A DNA stretch of 64,000 nt from CAWIJJ01 sp963836425 (GTDB taxonomy: Bacteria > Acidobacteriota > Terriglobia > Bryobacterales > Bryobacteraceae). The number at the start of each line of letters is the position of its first letter. The first letter of the stretch is position 1. The DNA is taken from contig CAWIJJ010000021.1 of assembly GCA_963836425.1 (NCBI GenBank), positions 1 through 64,000 of the forward strand, given 5' to 3'. The translations under genes were made by a program, and so were the position numbers. This document shows, one piece after another, positions 51,728 through 61,230 of the stretch. The notes under the pieces were generated by a model that was given only the letters and a program-made list of their open reading frames with translations, had not been told where the DNA came from and did not search any database.

Positions 51728-52481
51728 AGAACCTCGACTTCATGGAGCGGAAGATCAGCAGTCCGGCGATGAGCGCGGCCACCGAGACGGCCACCAGCTT
51801 AGCCAGGGTGACGGCGGGGGGCGGTTCGGAAAACAGAAGAATCTTGCGCAGAGAGATGACTAACGCGGCTATCGGATTGAGGTCCACGATAGGAAGATAC
51901 TTTTCGGGAATAATGTCGGATGAATAAAAGATGGGAACCAGCCAGAACAGCACCAGGTTGGTGGATTCGACCAGGTAACGCGTATCGCGGATGAACACGT
52001 TGACGGCCGCGGAAATCATGGCGAGGCCGCACACGAAAACGATTTCGAGCATCCAGATCAGAGGCAGCCAGAGCCACTGGATGTTGAATCCCCTGCCGGA
52101 GAGCACCGCAATCGAAAGCAGCAGGGCGATCTGAACCAGCAGGTGGATGCAGCAGGCCAATACGGTGGCCACGGGAACGATTTCGCGGGGCACCGGCACG
52201 CGTTTGATGAGGGGGGAGTTATCGACGATGGAAGTGGTCCCGGTAAGCCAGGCAATGGTGAAGAAGTTATAAGGGACCATGCCGCAAAGCACGAACAGAG
52301 GGAAGTGAGGAATCTTCGGATTGGGGAAAACGCTGGTGAAGATAAAGGTCAGCACGCCCATCATGACGAGCGGGTTGAGGAGCGACCAGAGTACGCCCAG
52401 CGACATGTTGCGGTAGCGGATGCGAAAATCTTTTAGAATCAGGTTCTCTATAAGGTACAGATAGTCGCCACGCCAGTTCAT
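51714..52481 (-). CDS. wzm: Polysaccharide ABC transporter permease (Wzm-like)
   Basis: 255 residues from ATG at 52481; the frame extends to 52526 but the Met at 52481 begins the conserved NWRGDYLYLIENLILKDF. ABC-2 type permease with six membrane segments (MGVLTFIFTSVFP, LFVLCGMVPYNFFTIAWL, IALLLSIAVLSG, WMLEIVFVCGLAMISAAVNVF, VLFWLVPIFYSSDII, LVAVSVAALIAGLLIF). It exports a lipid-linked polysaccharide. The overlap with wzt confirms the pair. The glycan cluster elsewhere in the window is a plausible source of the cargo. Confidence 0.93.
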   Translation of the reverse strand: MNWRGDYLYLIENLILKDFRIRYRNMSLGVLWSLLNPLVMMGVLTFIFTSVFPNPKIPHFPLFVLCGMVPYNFFTIAWLTGTTSIVDNSPLIKRVPVPREIVPVATVLACCIHLLVQIALLLSIAVLSGRGFNIQWLWLPLIWMLEIVFVCGLAMISAAVNVFIRDTRYLVESTNLVLFWLVPIFYSSDIIPEKYLPIVDLNPIAALVISLRKILLFSEPPPAVTLAKLVAVSVAALIAGLLIFRSMKSRFYEHI

Positions 52482-52600
52482 GTCGGACCTGGGATATATG
52501 CTCCGGAAAAAGACAGTATAGCGCAAGCGCCGGAAGGGACAGTTGCGGACCGCGGCGGCACCGGGCGTGACGCGGGCCGCCTTGTTACACTGTGGCTGGC

Positions 52601-53710
52601 ATGCGCGTTACGATCGACGCCGTACCGCTTCTGGTGCGCAGCGCCGGGGTGAAAAATTACCTTTATTACTGGACGCGGCACTTACGGAAGGAATCGCACG
52701 GGGTGGAGATCCGGCTGTTCCCCTTCCTGGACGAGCCGGGATTGCTGGATCATGAGCGTTCCACCGCCGGCGGGCTTACCACGTACGCGGGGCTGGGGCT
52801 GTTGTTCCTGCTCAACCGGTTTGGCAACAATGTGGCGGGGTGGATGGATCCGGAGACCGATGTATTCCACGCCTGCAAACTGCTGAACCCGCCGCGCCGC
52901 GCGAAACTCACGGCTACGATCCACGATTTGACGTGCTGGCTGCTGCCGGAGACGCATTCGCCGGCCAACGTGGCGGCGGACCGGCATTTCGCCGAACGCA
53001 TTCTGAAACCGGCCGACGGGCTGATTGCGGTCTCCCATGCGTCGCGCGCCGATGCCGTCCGCATTCTGGGATTACGGCCGGAGAGGATCCGGGTCATTCA
53101 TCACGGCATTGCCGAGCCGTTTTTCCAGGTGACCCAGCCAGTGGCGGATGCGGCCCGCGCGCGCTACGGACTCAAACGGCCGTACTTCCTGTTCGTTGGC
53201 ACCATCGAGCCGCGCAAGAACATCGATCTGCTGCTGGATGCGTTCCAGGGACTTCCGCTGTCGATCCGGGAGGAGTTCGAACTGGTGCTGGTGGGTCCGC
53301 CCGGTTGGGCGCACCAACAGACGGTGCGTCGGCTGGGGCAGCTTTGTAAAGGGATCCGCTACCTCGGTTATGCGGCCGAAAGCGATTTGCCGGGCCTGTT
53401 TGCGGGGGCTGCGGCGTTCGTATACCCCTCGCTTTACGAAGGGTTCGGTTTTCCGGTGGCGCAGGCGATGGCCGCGGGGACGGCGGTGATTACTTCGGAT
53501 ATCTCGGCGCTGCCGGAGATTGCCGGCGGCTCGGCCGTGCTGGTGGATCCGCATAGCGAAAGGGAACTGCGCGCCGCCATGCAGGAAATGGCGACCTCGC
53601 CTTCGCTGCGGGAACGGCTGGTGCGGGAGGGGCGCGCCAATGCGCGCCGATTCACGTGGGCCGAATGCGCGCGCCAGTCGCTGCGATTTTTCGAAGAGGT
53701 CGTGGGATGA
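52601..53710 (+). CDS. Glycosyltransferase family 4
   Basis: 369 residues from ATG at 52601 (GTG at 52592 is an alternative). N-terminal MRVTIDAVPLLVRSAGVKNY; RVIHHGIAEPFF; donor domain YFLFVGTIEPRKNIDLLLDA with EPRKN; and PSLYEGFGFPVAQAMAAGTAVI with the EX7E motif. This is a mannosyl- or similar GT4. It is divergent from the wzm gene, with a 120-base gap, and convergent with the TMTC-like gene. The EPRKN form is typical of mannosyltransferases but the sugar is not certain. Confidence 0.93.
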   Translation: MRVTIDAVPLLVRSAGVKNYLYYWTRHLRKESHGVEIRLFPFLDEPGLLDHERSTAGGLTTYAGLGLLFLLNRFGNNVAGWMDPETDVFHACKLLNPPRRAKLTATIHDLTCWLLPETHSPANVAADRHFAERILKPADGLIAVSHASRADAVRILGLRPERIRVIHHGIAEPFFQVTQPVADAARARYGLKRPYFLFVGTIEPRKNIDLLLDAFQGLPLSIREEFELVLVGPPGWAHQQTVRRLGQLCKGIRYLGYAAESDLPGLFAGAAAFVYPSLYEGFGFPVAQAMAAGTAVITSDISALPEIAGGSAVLVDPHSERELRAAMQEMATSPSLRERLVREGRANARRFTWAECARQSLRFFEEVVG

Positions 53711-53722
53711 ACGGCCGGCGGG

Positions 53723-55840
53723 TCATTTGCCGCCGGCTTGCACCTTTTTCTTTTCCGCCAGCGCCCATGCCAGGTTCTTTTTGGCGGTCTCGTAATCGGG
53801 CTTGATGCGGATGGCCTGGCGGAGCGCCTCGATGCCATCGTCGCCACGATGGGTCGCAATCAGCGCCATGGCGATGACGTTGTAAGCCTCGGCGTAATTC
53901 GGGCGCAGGTCGAGCGCCTGCCGCGCCGTCGAGAGGCAGTCGTCGTAGCGCTCCGCCCGGCAATCTCCGGTGGCGACGCGCAGGAGCATTTCCGGGGTGG
54001 TGCCGTCGGAGGCTGCCGGGCCGGGGGTGCGTGTGGCGGGTGTCTGGGCGTTTTTGAGCGCGGCCGCGGCGCGGGGATTGGGGAACGCACCGGGGCGGTT
54101 TCCACCCTGCGCCTGGAAGCGCTGGGCGACCGCGCCGGTGGTGTCAAGCTGCAGGGTTTCGTCGGTGAGAGCGTCGAGTTCCGGCCATTTTCCGCTATCG
54201 AAGTAGACCTCCATGAGCAGGTAGCGGGGAGGGAGGGCGAGCCGGTCGGCGCGGATGGCGGCCTTCAATTGTTTTTCGGCGTCGGCGTACCGTTCCTTTC
54301 CTTTGAGCCACCGCGCGTAGTGGAAATAAGGCTCCCAGCGGTCGTGCGCCATCTTCACGCCACGTTCGAAATGCCGGACGGCGTCCTGATCGCGCCCCAG
54401 TGCTCCGTAGCCGATGCCGATATTGGCTTGCAGAACGGCATCGTCGGGGCGGAGCTGCTCGGCGCGCTTCAGATAATCGAGTCCGGTGACATAGTCGCCG
54501 CGCGCCATCAGCACGCTGCCGTAACTCATCAGGCCGCGCGGATTCAGCGGACTCTTGAGCACGACATCGTGCCAGAGGGATTCGTCATCGTGCCAGACGC
54601 GATTTCGAGCGCGGGTTCCGGCGGCGGCGATTACCAGAAGGACGGCCACCGCGGCCACCGCGCCTTCGGCCAGGCGGCGGCTGGTGGAGAGCCGCGCGGT
54701 GCGCTGGAACAGCAGCAGGCGTGCACTCCAGAACACGGCCAGCGCCAGGCCGACAAACGGGAAGAACATGCGGTGATCGTTGGTGACATCGGCCAGAGGC
54801 ATCAGGGACGTGGGTAAAAGCGCGATGAAGAACCAGAGGATGCCAAAGGTGACCGGTCGCCACTCACGGCTTCGGGACAGGCGGACGGCCAGGGCGAATA
54901 ACCCGGCAACGAAGAGATAGCCGGCCAGGGCCGGCGGGCTGAACGGGCTGGAGACCACGGTCCAGCCGCTATCGGCGGAGAGATCGATGGGGAGAAAAAA
55001 GCACCGGAAATAGTGTAAAGCGACCCAGGGTTGTGTAAACCGGTACAGCCACGGCGCGGCCGCGTTCGACTGGAAGGTGGCCGGCGTCATTTTGGCGGTG
55101 AGGATGGCAAACGTGATCGCAACCAGGAATGCCGGCGCGGTGGCACGGAGAGCCGCCAGCCATTTCTTCCGGTCCTCCGGCCGGTTGGCGAGGCGGAGCG
55201 TTCCGTCCTGCTCGAAAAGGAAAAGATACGCCAGCAGGAAGAGGGGAAAGATCAGGGCGGGAGCTTTGCAGAGGCAGGCCGCCACGGCAGGCAACAGATA
55301 CCATCCGCGTTTGCGTTGCGCGCGACGGGCGGCAAACCATAAGACACAAGCCACTACGCCCAGCGCATTATAGAGGTCGGCCCTCTGGATGATGTAATTG
55401 ACGGTTTCCGCGTTGGCCGGATGCAGACCGTAGCATGCCACCGCCAGCAAGGCCGCCCACCCATTGGTGGGATGGGGGTCGGCGTGGTCCATGAGCCGGC
55501 GGAACAGAAACCACATGAGTAGGAGTTGGAGAAGAAACCACGCGAACGTGGAGGCGTGAAACCAGAATGGCTTCAGGCCGCGGCCGAGCCAGTAGTCGAT
55601 AGCGAGCGAAGTGGACAGCAGCGGGCGCCAGGTTTGCCCCTGCGGCAGGATGCTGAACAGTTTGGCATCGGTAAAGAAGTGCGGAATGTTGCGGAGGTGC
55701 CCGATGGCGGAGACGTTCCCCACAATCGTATGGGCGTCATCGAAGTGGAATCCATTCTGAAAATGATTCGAATACGCTGCCAGAACGACGAGTGCCATGG
55801 CCAGGCAAAGAACGATAGATTTAGGGTTACGAAGCAGCAT
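53723..55840 (-). CDS. TMTC-like membrane protein with TPRs
   Basis: 705 residues from ATG at 55840. The N-terminal half has about ten membrane segments, and its first loop carries NGFHFDDAHTIVGN, the acidic DD motif of the protein O-mannosyltransferase/TMTC family; HPANAETVNYIIQRADL follows. The C-terminal half, after about residue 480, is a tetratricopeptide region (DYLKRAEQLRPDDAVLQANI, ARQALDLRPNYAEAYNVIAM). It probably transfers a lipid-linked sugar to extracytoplasmic proteins. A longer frame upstream to 56146 is unlikely because its first 100 residues lack family similarity. It is convergent with a GT4 gene. Confidence 0.85.
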   Translation of the reverse strand: MLLRNPKSIVLCLAMALVVLAAYSNHFQNGFHFDDAHTIVGNVSAIGHLRNIPHFFTDAKLFSILPQGQTWRPLLSTSLAIDYWLGRGLKPFWFHASTFAWFLLQLLLMWFLFRRLMDHADPHPTNGWAALLAVACYGLHPANAETVNYIIQRADLYNALGVVACVLWFAARRAQRKRGWYLLPAVAACLCKAPALIFPLFLLAYLFLFEQDGTLRLANRPEDRKKWLAALRATAPAFLVAITFAILTAKMTPATFQSNAAAPWLYRFTQPWVALHYFRCFFLPIDLSADSGWTVVSSPFSPPALAGYLFVAGLFALAVRLSRSREWRPVTFGILWFFIALLPTSLMPLADVTNDHRMFFPFVGLALAVFWSARLLLFQRTARLSTSRRLAEGAVAAVAVLLVIAAAGTRARNRVWHDDESLWHDVVLKSPLNPRGLMSYGSVLMARGDYVTGLDYLKRAEQLRPDDAVLQANIGIGYGALGRDQDAVRHFERGVKMAHDRWEPYFHYARWLKGKERYADAEKQLKAAIRADRLALPPRYLLMEVYFDSGKWPELDALTDETLQLDTTGAVAQRFQAQGGNRPGAFPNPRAAAALKNAQTPATRTPGPAASDGTTPEMLLRVATGDCRAERYDDCLSTARQALDLRPNYAEAYNVIAMALIATHRGDDGIEALRQAIRIKPDYETAKKNLAWALAEKKKVQAGGK

Positions 55841-56344
55841 TTCGATCGAGGCTTCCGAACATTTTAACAGCAGGAGGGTGGAGTCGATTCGCCGTGGATC
55901 CCTCCGCAGAGAGTACGTGTCCCGTCCGTGGGGCGAACCGCGGGCGGCGAGGTCAGACCGGATCCAAGCATGGCTAACCTCGGCCAGGACGGCCAGCGGT
56001 TCGAGCGGCGGTGGCGCCGGTTTCGGGATTTCAGCCCATCCGCTCTGAATTAGCCGGGAGGGGACGGGAGGGATTCCCTGTAATTCACCGGCGAGCGGAA
56101 TGACAGGCGAGGCTTCTAACAGATACTTATACCCTATAACTTTCACTTCGCCGGGTAAGAGTTGGCCTATCTAAGGTATCCAACATACCCGCAAACAGTA
56201 GAAAAATTAGCATCTACGGGAAAATTTCGCTTTATCCGCAACGCTACTCATGGTACAGTGCTACGTCTGCCTGGATCGGATCTGAGCATCCTTTTCTCGG
56301 CTTATTTTACGTTGCCGCATATCGTATGAAAGCGACTTTTCTTG
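55841..56344. other. Intergenic region upstream of the large SLH gene
   Basis: About 500 bases. The left part is GC-rich and open on the minus strand as an N-terminal extension of the TMTC-like gene, rejected as coding. The right part (from about 56150) is AT-richer than its surroundings and non-coding. I see no terminator hairpin with a T-tract and no recognised riboswitch here. Confidence 0.4.
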
Positions 56345-56373
56345 TTGACTCTAAACGGATAGCAGGGTATAAA
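56345..56373 (+). promoter_or_regulatory. Sigma70-like promoter of the large SLH gene
   Basis: TTGACT at 56345-56350 and TATAAA at 56368-56373 are separated by 17 bases, near-perfect -35 and -10 boxes. The predicted start is near 56380, giving a leader of about 107 bases. AGGAGG at 56471-56476 lies ten bases before the ATG. Together these predict strong expression of the SLH protein. Confidence 0.8.
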
Positions 56374-56486
56374 GGTATGCGATGTCACACCACATCCGGC
56401 CACTGTGTGTCTCCAGTTTTGGGGATAAAACAAACCTGGATGGGGCGACGGATCGTCAGGAGACAACTTCAGGAGGAAAAAGGTAG

Positions 56487-59400
56487 ATGAGTAGATTTCG
56501 AAATGTAGCGTTGCTACTACTTGTTTTAGTCTTGGCAACAGGACTGGCCTCTGCACAACCGAGCCTCAGAGTGAAACAGGTGACCTCGACCGGTGTGGAT
56601 ACGAGTACCGTCACGCTGGCAGAAGGAACTGGGGCAAGGGCGCCAGTGGCTGGCAAATATTGGGACGGGTTATCAAGTACGGACTTCTATAACCGGCCGC
56701 CGTTTGTGGCGGCTCCGCCGAACCCGCAGATCGCGGTCGGGCCGGACGACGTGCTGACTATCGTCAACCGGACCATCGCCCGCTATCCGAATCCGAACGC
56801 GGCGGGAAACGCGCTGGTGACCAATCCCTACTTCAACCCGCCGACCGACCAGGCGTGGTTAGACGTATGGCTGGGGATTACGAATCTCGCCGCGCTGTGC
56901 CCGTCGGGAACGGGCAGTAACGCAGTCTGCGTGATCGACAATCCGTCGATCCGCTACGACCAGATGCAGGGTCGCTTCGTAGTGCTCTTCACGGTGACGG
57001 ACATGCCCGCACACCGCTCGAATTTTGTGCTGATCGTTTCGAAATTCGCACAATTCACGAAGTGCTCGACGACCACGGCAGGATGCCCGTCCAGCAGTCC
57101 GTTGTTCACGCCTCCGGTGATCGCGCCGGTAGTGGGCGGCGGTTCGACCGGCGGCATTAACAGCGCCAACTGGTACATGTACACGGTGCCGATCAACCTT
57201 CAGGCGGTTCCGGCTGCCGCTCCGGCGCTGACGGTCAGTACGACGTTCTGCCCTGGCGGCGGTGTGGCCAGCATCACTCCCCGCGTCTGCACGGACTACT
57301 TCCCGACGGCCGCCCGGATGGGACTTGACAACGACAACATCATCCTGACCGCTCCGGTATTGGATGGGACCCAGCCGTCCGGCGGCGCCTTCGAAGGCAC
57401 GCTTCCCACGGTGGCCGGACAAATCATGGGTCCGTATGCCGGCACCCGCGTGGTTACGGTGCCGAAACTGGTGGTTTACAACGGTACGAGTCTGCCGACG
57501 GCACAGCCGCCGGGATGCGCACCGGGAGCCTGCGGTGCGGTGAACCTCTCGGATGACACTGCCACCGGCACGGTGACCGCATGCACGGCCGCAACGGTTG
57601 CCGCAGGTGCTTGCGGAGGCCTCAATCCGGTACCAGGGCCGGCCCTGCCGCCCATCTTCTTTGAGCCCGACAATCTGCGTGGGCGCGCACTGGCAAGCTT
57701 CAACTCCCAGGTGGCTCCGGCCGGGAATCCGGCTGCCGGTGTGATCACTCCGATTGACTACCTGGTTGGCACCCGCATAACGGATCAACTGATGAACCCG
57801 TTCGCCGCCAACACCAGCGGCGTCGATCTGGCTTTCTTCGTGCAGCCGATCGTGTTCACCTGCCCGGCATCGTCGGTCTTTAGCGACCCCGTAGTCGTTT
57901 GCGGGCTGAAGAGCGGTGGCGCGAATGGCCAGGTTCCCGACCTGCCGACGCTGGGGCTGCTGCAATTCGGCGCTTCCAGTATCGCGGTGGTGGGAGATCC
58001 CGCTCCGGTTGGACAGTCCAACGCGGTGGATGGCACTTCGATGGTAACCAAGAGACTGTTTGTGGGCGATTCGCGTCCGCAGCAGGTCATGTTCCGTGAA
58101 GGCCTCCTGTATGTTGCACGCGCCGTCCGTCTGTATGACAGCAGCGGCAACGCGCTCGGCACCAGCACCGTGATGTACGACGTGCTGCGGCAGCAGAACC
58201 CGATTACCACGACGACGCTTAGCGCCAGTGTTACAGCGACTGCCACTAAGGTGACTGTAACTTCGGCGGCGGGCATCAGTGCCAACAACACCATCATCCA
58301 GATCGACTCCGAGAACATGTACGTGAGCGACGTAAGCGGCACCACGCTGACGGTTGTTCGCGCGTTCAACAACACCACTGCCGCCGCGCATTCGGCCGGC
58401 ACGACGGTGTTCGTGTTCAATGTCTCGACCTTCAGCACGAATGGCAGCACCCTGCCCAACCCGGCGCTGGTTCTCGAAACGGAATGGTTCAACGGCACGA
58501 ACGTTCCCGACTCGACCGGCAACGTGCTTGGCTATGGCTTCTACGGGCCGATGTTCGACAGCCCGGCGAACGTGATCAGCGTCAGCAACTCGACCCTGCC
58601 GGGCAGCAGCCCCGGATCCCCGATCAATCTTTTCCCGTGGCTGGAAAAACTGTTCGTGGGTATGACGACCGGCGGTACGACGAACGTCAACAACACGTTC
58701 TTCAACAACCATCCGTCTCTGTGGGATTTCCGTCCGGGCGACGATGCCTATGACACGATCCTGCCCTATCTCGATCCCGTCAGCGGGATGGTGTTCACCA
58801 CCGTTACTCCGTGCACGGCCGGCACCACCGACGCTTGCCCGATGATTCCGTTCGGCACGCGCGGTGGCGCATCGACCGACCCGAACGACGGCAGCCTCTG
58901 GCTCTATGGCGAGTTTGCCAAGAACCGGCTGTCGACGATTCCTGGTCCCGGACAGTGGGGAACCTCTGTGGCCAACTACGCGCTTGACTTCCCGGCCACC
59001 GACCCCTACAACAACTCCAACCAGTATTACTCCGACGTGCAGCCTGGCACCCCGTTCTTCACTTGGATCCAGATTGCCCGCAACGTCGGTATCACGCCGC
59101 TTTCGACCACGACCGGTCCCTGCCCCGCAACACCTCCGGGCAACCCGCCGGTCCTGCAGCCGCCGCCTCCGGGTGGCAGTCCGAATCCGGGTCCGAGCAC
59201 TTTGATTTGCCCGCTCTTTGGGCCGACCACGGTGGTGACCCGTTCGGAAATGGCTCGCTGGGTAATCCTGTCGCAGATGGATGAGCTGCAGCTCAACGCC
59301 TTCCTCGCTGCCACAGGCGGTAACCCGCAGGCCGACCAGCGCTTCAGCTCTTTTGCTGACGCCATCGGCGATACGAACATCCGCTACATCGAGGCGATGT

Positions 59401-59762
59401 ACCGTCGTGGATACACGAAGGGTTGCGGCTCCACCAACGACGCAAAACGGCTGTACTGCCCCAACGACCCGATCACTCGTGGTCAGATGGCAGTATTCCT
59501 GATCCGCGCCAAGATGGAGAACGTGTTCCCGACGACTCTTTCGGGCATCCCGCTGTCTTCGCCCTACGGCGACAACTTCGGGACCTTCACTCCGTCGGAT
59601 TACTTCACGGATCTGGGGACTGTCCCGGACTTCGTCCTCTACATCAACAAAATGCGTGAGCTGCGCATCACGAATGGTACCGGTGCCACCACGTATAGTC
59701 CAAACGCTGACCTGACCCGTCAGGAAATAGCGACGTTCATGGTAAGAGCGTTCTTCCTGTAA
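56487..59762 (+). CDS. Large S-layer-homology surface protein
   Basis: 1091 residues. Signal peptide MSRFRNVALLLLVLVLATGLASA. An N-terminal module has PPNPQIAVGPDDVLTIVNR and RYDQMQGRFVVLFTV, shared with the SLH protein at 48683. A central beta-domain holds TATATKVTVTSAAGISANNT. The C-terminal about 250 residues contain SLH-like repeats (TRSEMARWVILSQMD, CPNDPITRGQMAVFLIRAKM, LTRQEIATFMVRAFFL) and a proline/glycine-rich insert. Strong SD, promoter and terminator flank it as a single-gene unit. Codon use and composition are less GC-rich than in its neighbours, as in abundant proteins. Likely a major surface-layer protein, inferred from these signals. Confidence 0.9.
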   Translation: MSRFRNVALLLLVLVLATGLASAQPSLRVKQVTSTGVDTSTVTLAEGTGARAPVAGKYWDGLSSTDFYNRPPFVAAPPNPQIAVGPDDVLTIVNRTIARYPNPNAAGNALVTNPYFNPPTDQAWLDVWLGITNLAALCPSGTGSNAVCVIDNPSIRYDQMQGRFVVLFTVTDMPAHRSNFVLIVSKFAQFTKCSTTTAGCPSSSPLFTPPVIAPVVGGGSTGGINSANWYMYTVPINLQAVPAAAPALTVSTTFCPGGGVASITPRVCTDYFPTAARMGLDNDNIILTAPVLDGTQPSGGAFEGTLPTVAGQIMGPYAGTRVVTVPKLVVYNGTSLPTAQPPGCAPGACGAVNLSDDTATGTVTACTAATVAAGACGGLNPVPGPALPPIFFEPDNLRGRALASFNSQVAPAGNPAAGVITPIDYLVGTRITDQLMNPFAANTSGVDLAFFVQPIVFTCPASSVFSDPVVVCGLKSGGANGQVPDLPTLGLLQFGASSIAVVGDPAPVGQSNAVDGTSMVTKRLFVGDSRPQQVMFREGLLYVARAVRLYDSSGNALGTSTVMYDVLRQQNPITTTTLSASVTATATKVTVTSAAGISANNTIIQIDSENMYVSDVSGTTLTVVRAFNNTTAAAHSAGTTVFVFNVSTFSTNGSTLPNPALVLETEWFNGTNVPDSTGNVLGYGFYGPMFDSPANVISVSNSTLPGSSPGSPINLFPWLEKLFVGMTTGGTTNVNNTFFNNHPSLWDFRPGDDAYDTILPYLDPVSGMVFTTVTPCTAGTTDACPMIPFGTRGGASTDPNDGSLWLYGEFAKNRLSTIPGPGQWGTSVANYALDFPATDPYNNSNQYYSDVQPGTPFFTWIQIARNVGITPLSTTTGPCPATPPGNPPVLQPPPPGGSPNPGPSTLICPLFGPTTVVTRSEMARWVILSQMDELQLNAFLAATGGNPQADQRFSSFADAIGDTNIRYIEAMYRRGYTKGCGSTNDAKRLYCPNDPITRGQMAVFLIRAKMENVFPTTLSGIPLSSPYGDNFGTFTPSDYFTDLGTVPDFVLYINKMRELRITNGTGATTYSPNADLTRQEIATFMVRAFFL

Positions 59763-59784
59763 GTCGAACCTGAAGCGAGAAAAG

Positions 59785-59818
59785 GGGTCCGGCCATCGTG
59801 CCGGACCCTCTTTTTTTG
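59785..59818 (+). terminator. Rho-independent terminator after the SLH gene
   Basis: A ten-bp stem, GGGGTCCGGC (59785-59794) with GCCGGACCCT (59801-59810, one G-U pair), has a six-base loop CATCGT, followed by a T-rich tract (CTCTTTTTTT). It ends 50 bases after the TAA stop, a canonical intrinsic terminator. Confidence 0.9.
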
Positions 59819-59949
59819 GGGGGGTGACCAGAGGTTCGATGCGCGGAAGCAGGCGTCCGGCAGCGGCCGGCCGGCGGGACCCTTCGGTGGTTTTCTCCGG
59901 GTTATTCTAAAGTGGTGAACCATCCGGCCGTACGTCTCTGGATCGAGCC

Positions 59950-61230
59950 ATGCCGAACCTGGGTGGGCTGAAAGAGGCCATCCGGCCTTACTACCTGCGG
60001 TGGGTCTATTTTCCGTTACGGCCCGGCAAGCGGCCAGCATCGTTCCACGATTGCTGGCGCTACCCATTTCAAAAGATCGGGGCGGGCTCTGTTCCCCTAC
60101 CGGAATCACCCTCCGATCTGCCGTACCTGCTGTTCTATCCGATGACCGACTGGCACGCGCGCATTCAGCGCACGCAACACCTGGTGCAAGCGTTTGCCAC
60201 CCGCGGTTTTCCGTGTATCTACATCAATCCTCACCTGGGGAGACAGTTCGAAACCACGGCTCTTTTCGACAGCCCCCATCGTCTGGCGCAACTGGGCGAC
60301 AACATATTCGAGTTGCACGTGCGTCTGCCGCGGGAACCCGTCTTTCACGACCGGATGCTCACCGCGGCTGAAGAAGAGATCCTCACCGGCGCCATCCGGC
60401 GAGTTCTGCCGCGCCGGGCCTCCGTGATTCAGCTTGCGAGCTTTCCTCTTTGGCTCGGCGTGGCCCGCCGGTTCCGGAGTGAAGCATCGTTTCCGATCAT
60501 TTACGACTGCCATGACCTGCTGTGCGGGTTTCAGAAAGTCTGCCGGAGTCTGCTTGCAGCCGAAGAGGAATTGCTTCAGGAGGCGAACCTGGTGCTCTTC
60601 TCGTCGCAGGGGCTGGCTGACCGCCACGCTCATAAGACAGCCAGGTCGCTGCTGGTGCGGAACGCGGTGTCGCCTCACACGCCCGTTGCCACGGGCCTGC
60701 GGGGGGCTGGACCGGCCACGGCCGGATATGTAGGCGCCCTGGACTCCTGGTTTGACATAGAGGCGGTCTGGCAGGCGGCGTCGCAGAATCCGATGTGCCG
60801 TTTTGTGCTCGCCGGCCGGATCGAATTTGAACCGATCAACCGGTTGCGCTCTTTGCCCAATGTGGAACTCGTCGGTGAAGTCCCTTACGACCGGGTTCCC
60901 GGCCTGATGGCGGAATTCCGAGTGGCCCTCATCCCGTTCGCCCTCACTCCGCTGACCCTGATGACGAATCCGATCAAGATTTACGAGTACTTCAGCCATG
61001 GCCTGCCGGTGGTCAGCTCCCGGCTTCCCGAAGCCGTGATGATGGGCGACCTTGTCTATCTGGCTTCGACGCCGTCGGATTTTGCCGGGCAGGTGAGGCA
61101 GGCGCTGCGGGAAGACGACCCTTCCCTTGCCGATCGCCGAAAGGCCGCGGTTGCCCGGGAGAGCTGGAAGGCGCGGGTAGAGGACATCCAAGCTCAATTT
61201 GAGGCGCTCCTGCTGTCATGCAACGTATGA
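59950..61230 (+). CDS. Glycosyltransferase, GT4-like
   Basis: 426 residues. The acceptor-side segment IIYDCHDLLCGF, the donor domain TAGYVGALDSWFDIEAV and KIYEYFSHGLPVVSSRLPE (EX7E-type) match the glycosyltransferases at 34894-36090 and the middle domain of 42371-46039. The N-terminal about 50 residues (KEAIRPYYLRWVYFPLR) are basic and may bind membranes. It follows the SLH gene's terminator, so it needs its own promoter. Sugar and acceptor are unknown. Confidence 0.87.
   Translation: MPNLGGLKEAIRPYYLRWVYFPLRPGKRPASFHDCWRYPFQKIGAGSVPLPESPSDLPYLLFYPMTDWHARIQRTQHLVQAFATRGFPCIYINPHLGRQFETTALFDSPHRLAQLGDNIFELHVRLPREPVFHDRMLTAAEEEILTGAIRRVLPRRASVIQLASFPLWLGVARRFRSEASFPIIYDCHDLLCGFQKVCRSLLAAEEELLQEANLVLFSSQGLADRHAHKTARSLLVRNAVSPHTPVATGLRGAGPATAGYVGALDSWFDIEAVWQAASQNPMCRFVLAGRIEFEPINRLRSLPNVELVGEVPYDRVPGLMAEFRVALIPFALTPLTLMTNPIKIYEYFSHGLPVVSSRLPEAVMMGDLVYLASTPSDFAGQVRQALREDDPSLADRRKAAVARESWKARVEDIQAQFEALLLSCNV

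Noticed and set aside
55841..56146. N-terminal extension of the TMTC-like gene
   Set aside because: The extension has no family similarity and would precede the first membrane segment by 100 residues.
56859..58712. Minus-strand frame of 617 residues
   Set aside because: Antisense to the large SLH gene, arginine/histidine-rich with no recognisable domain.
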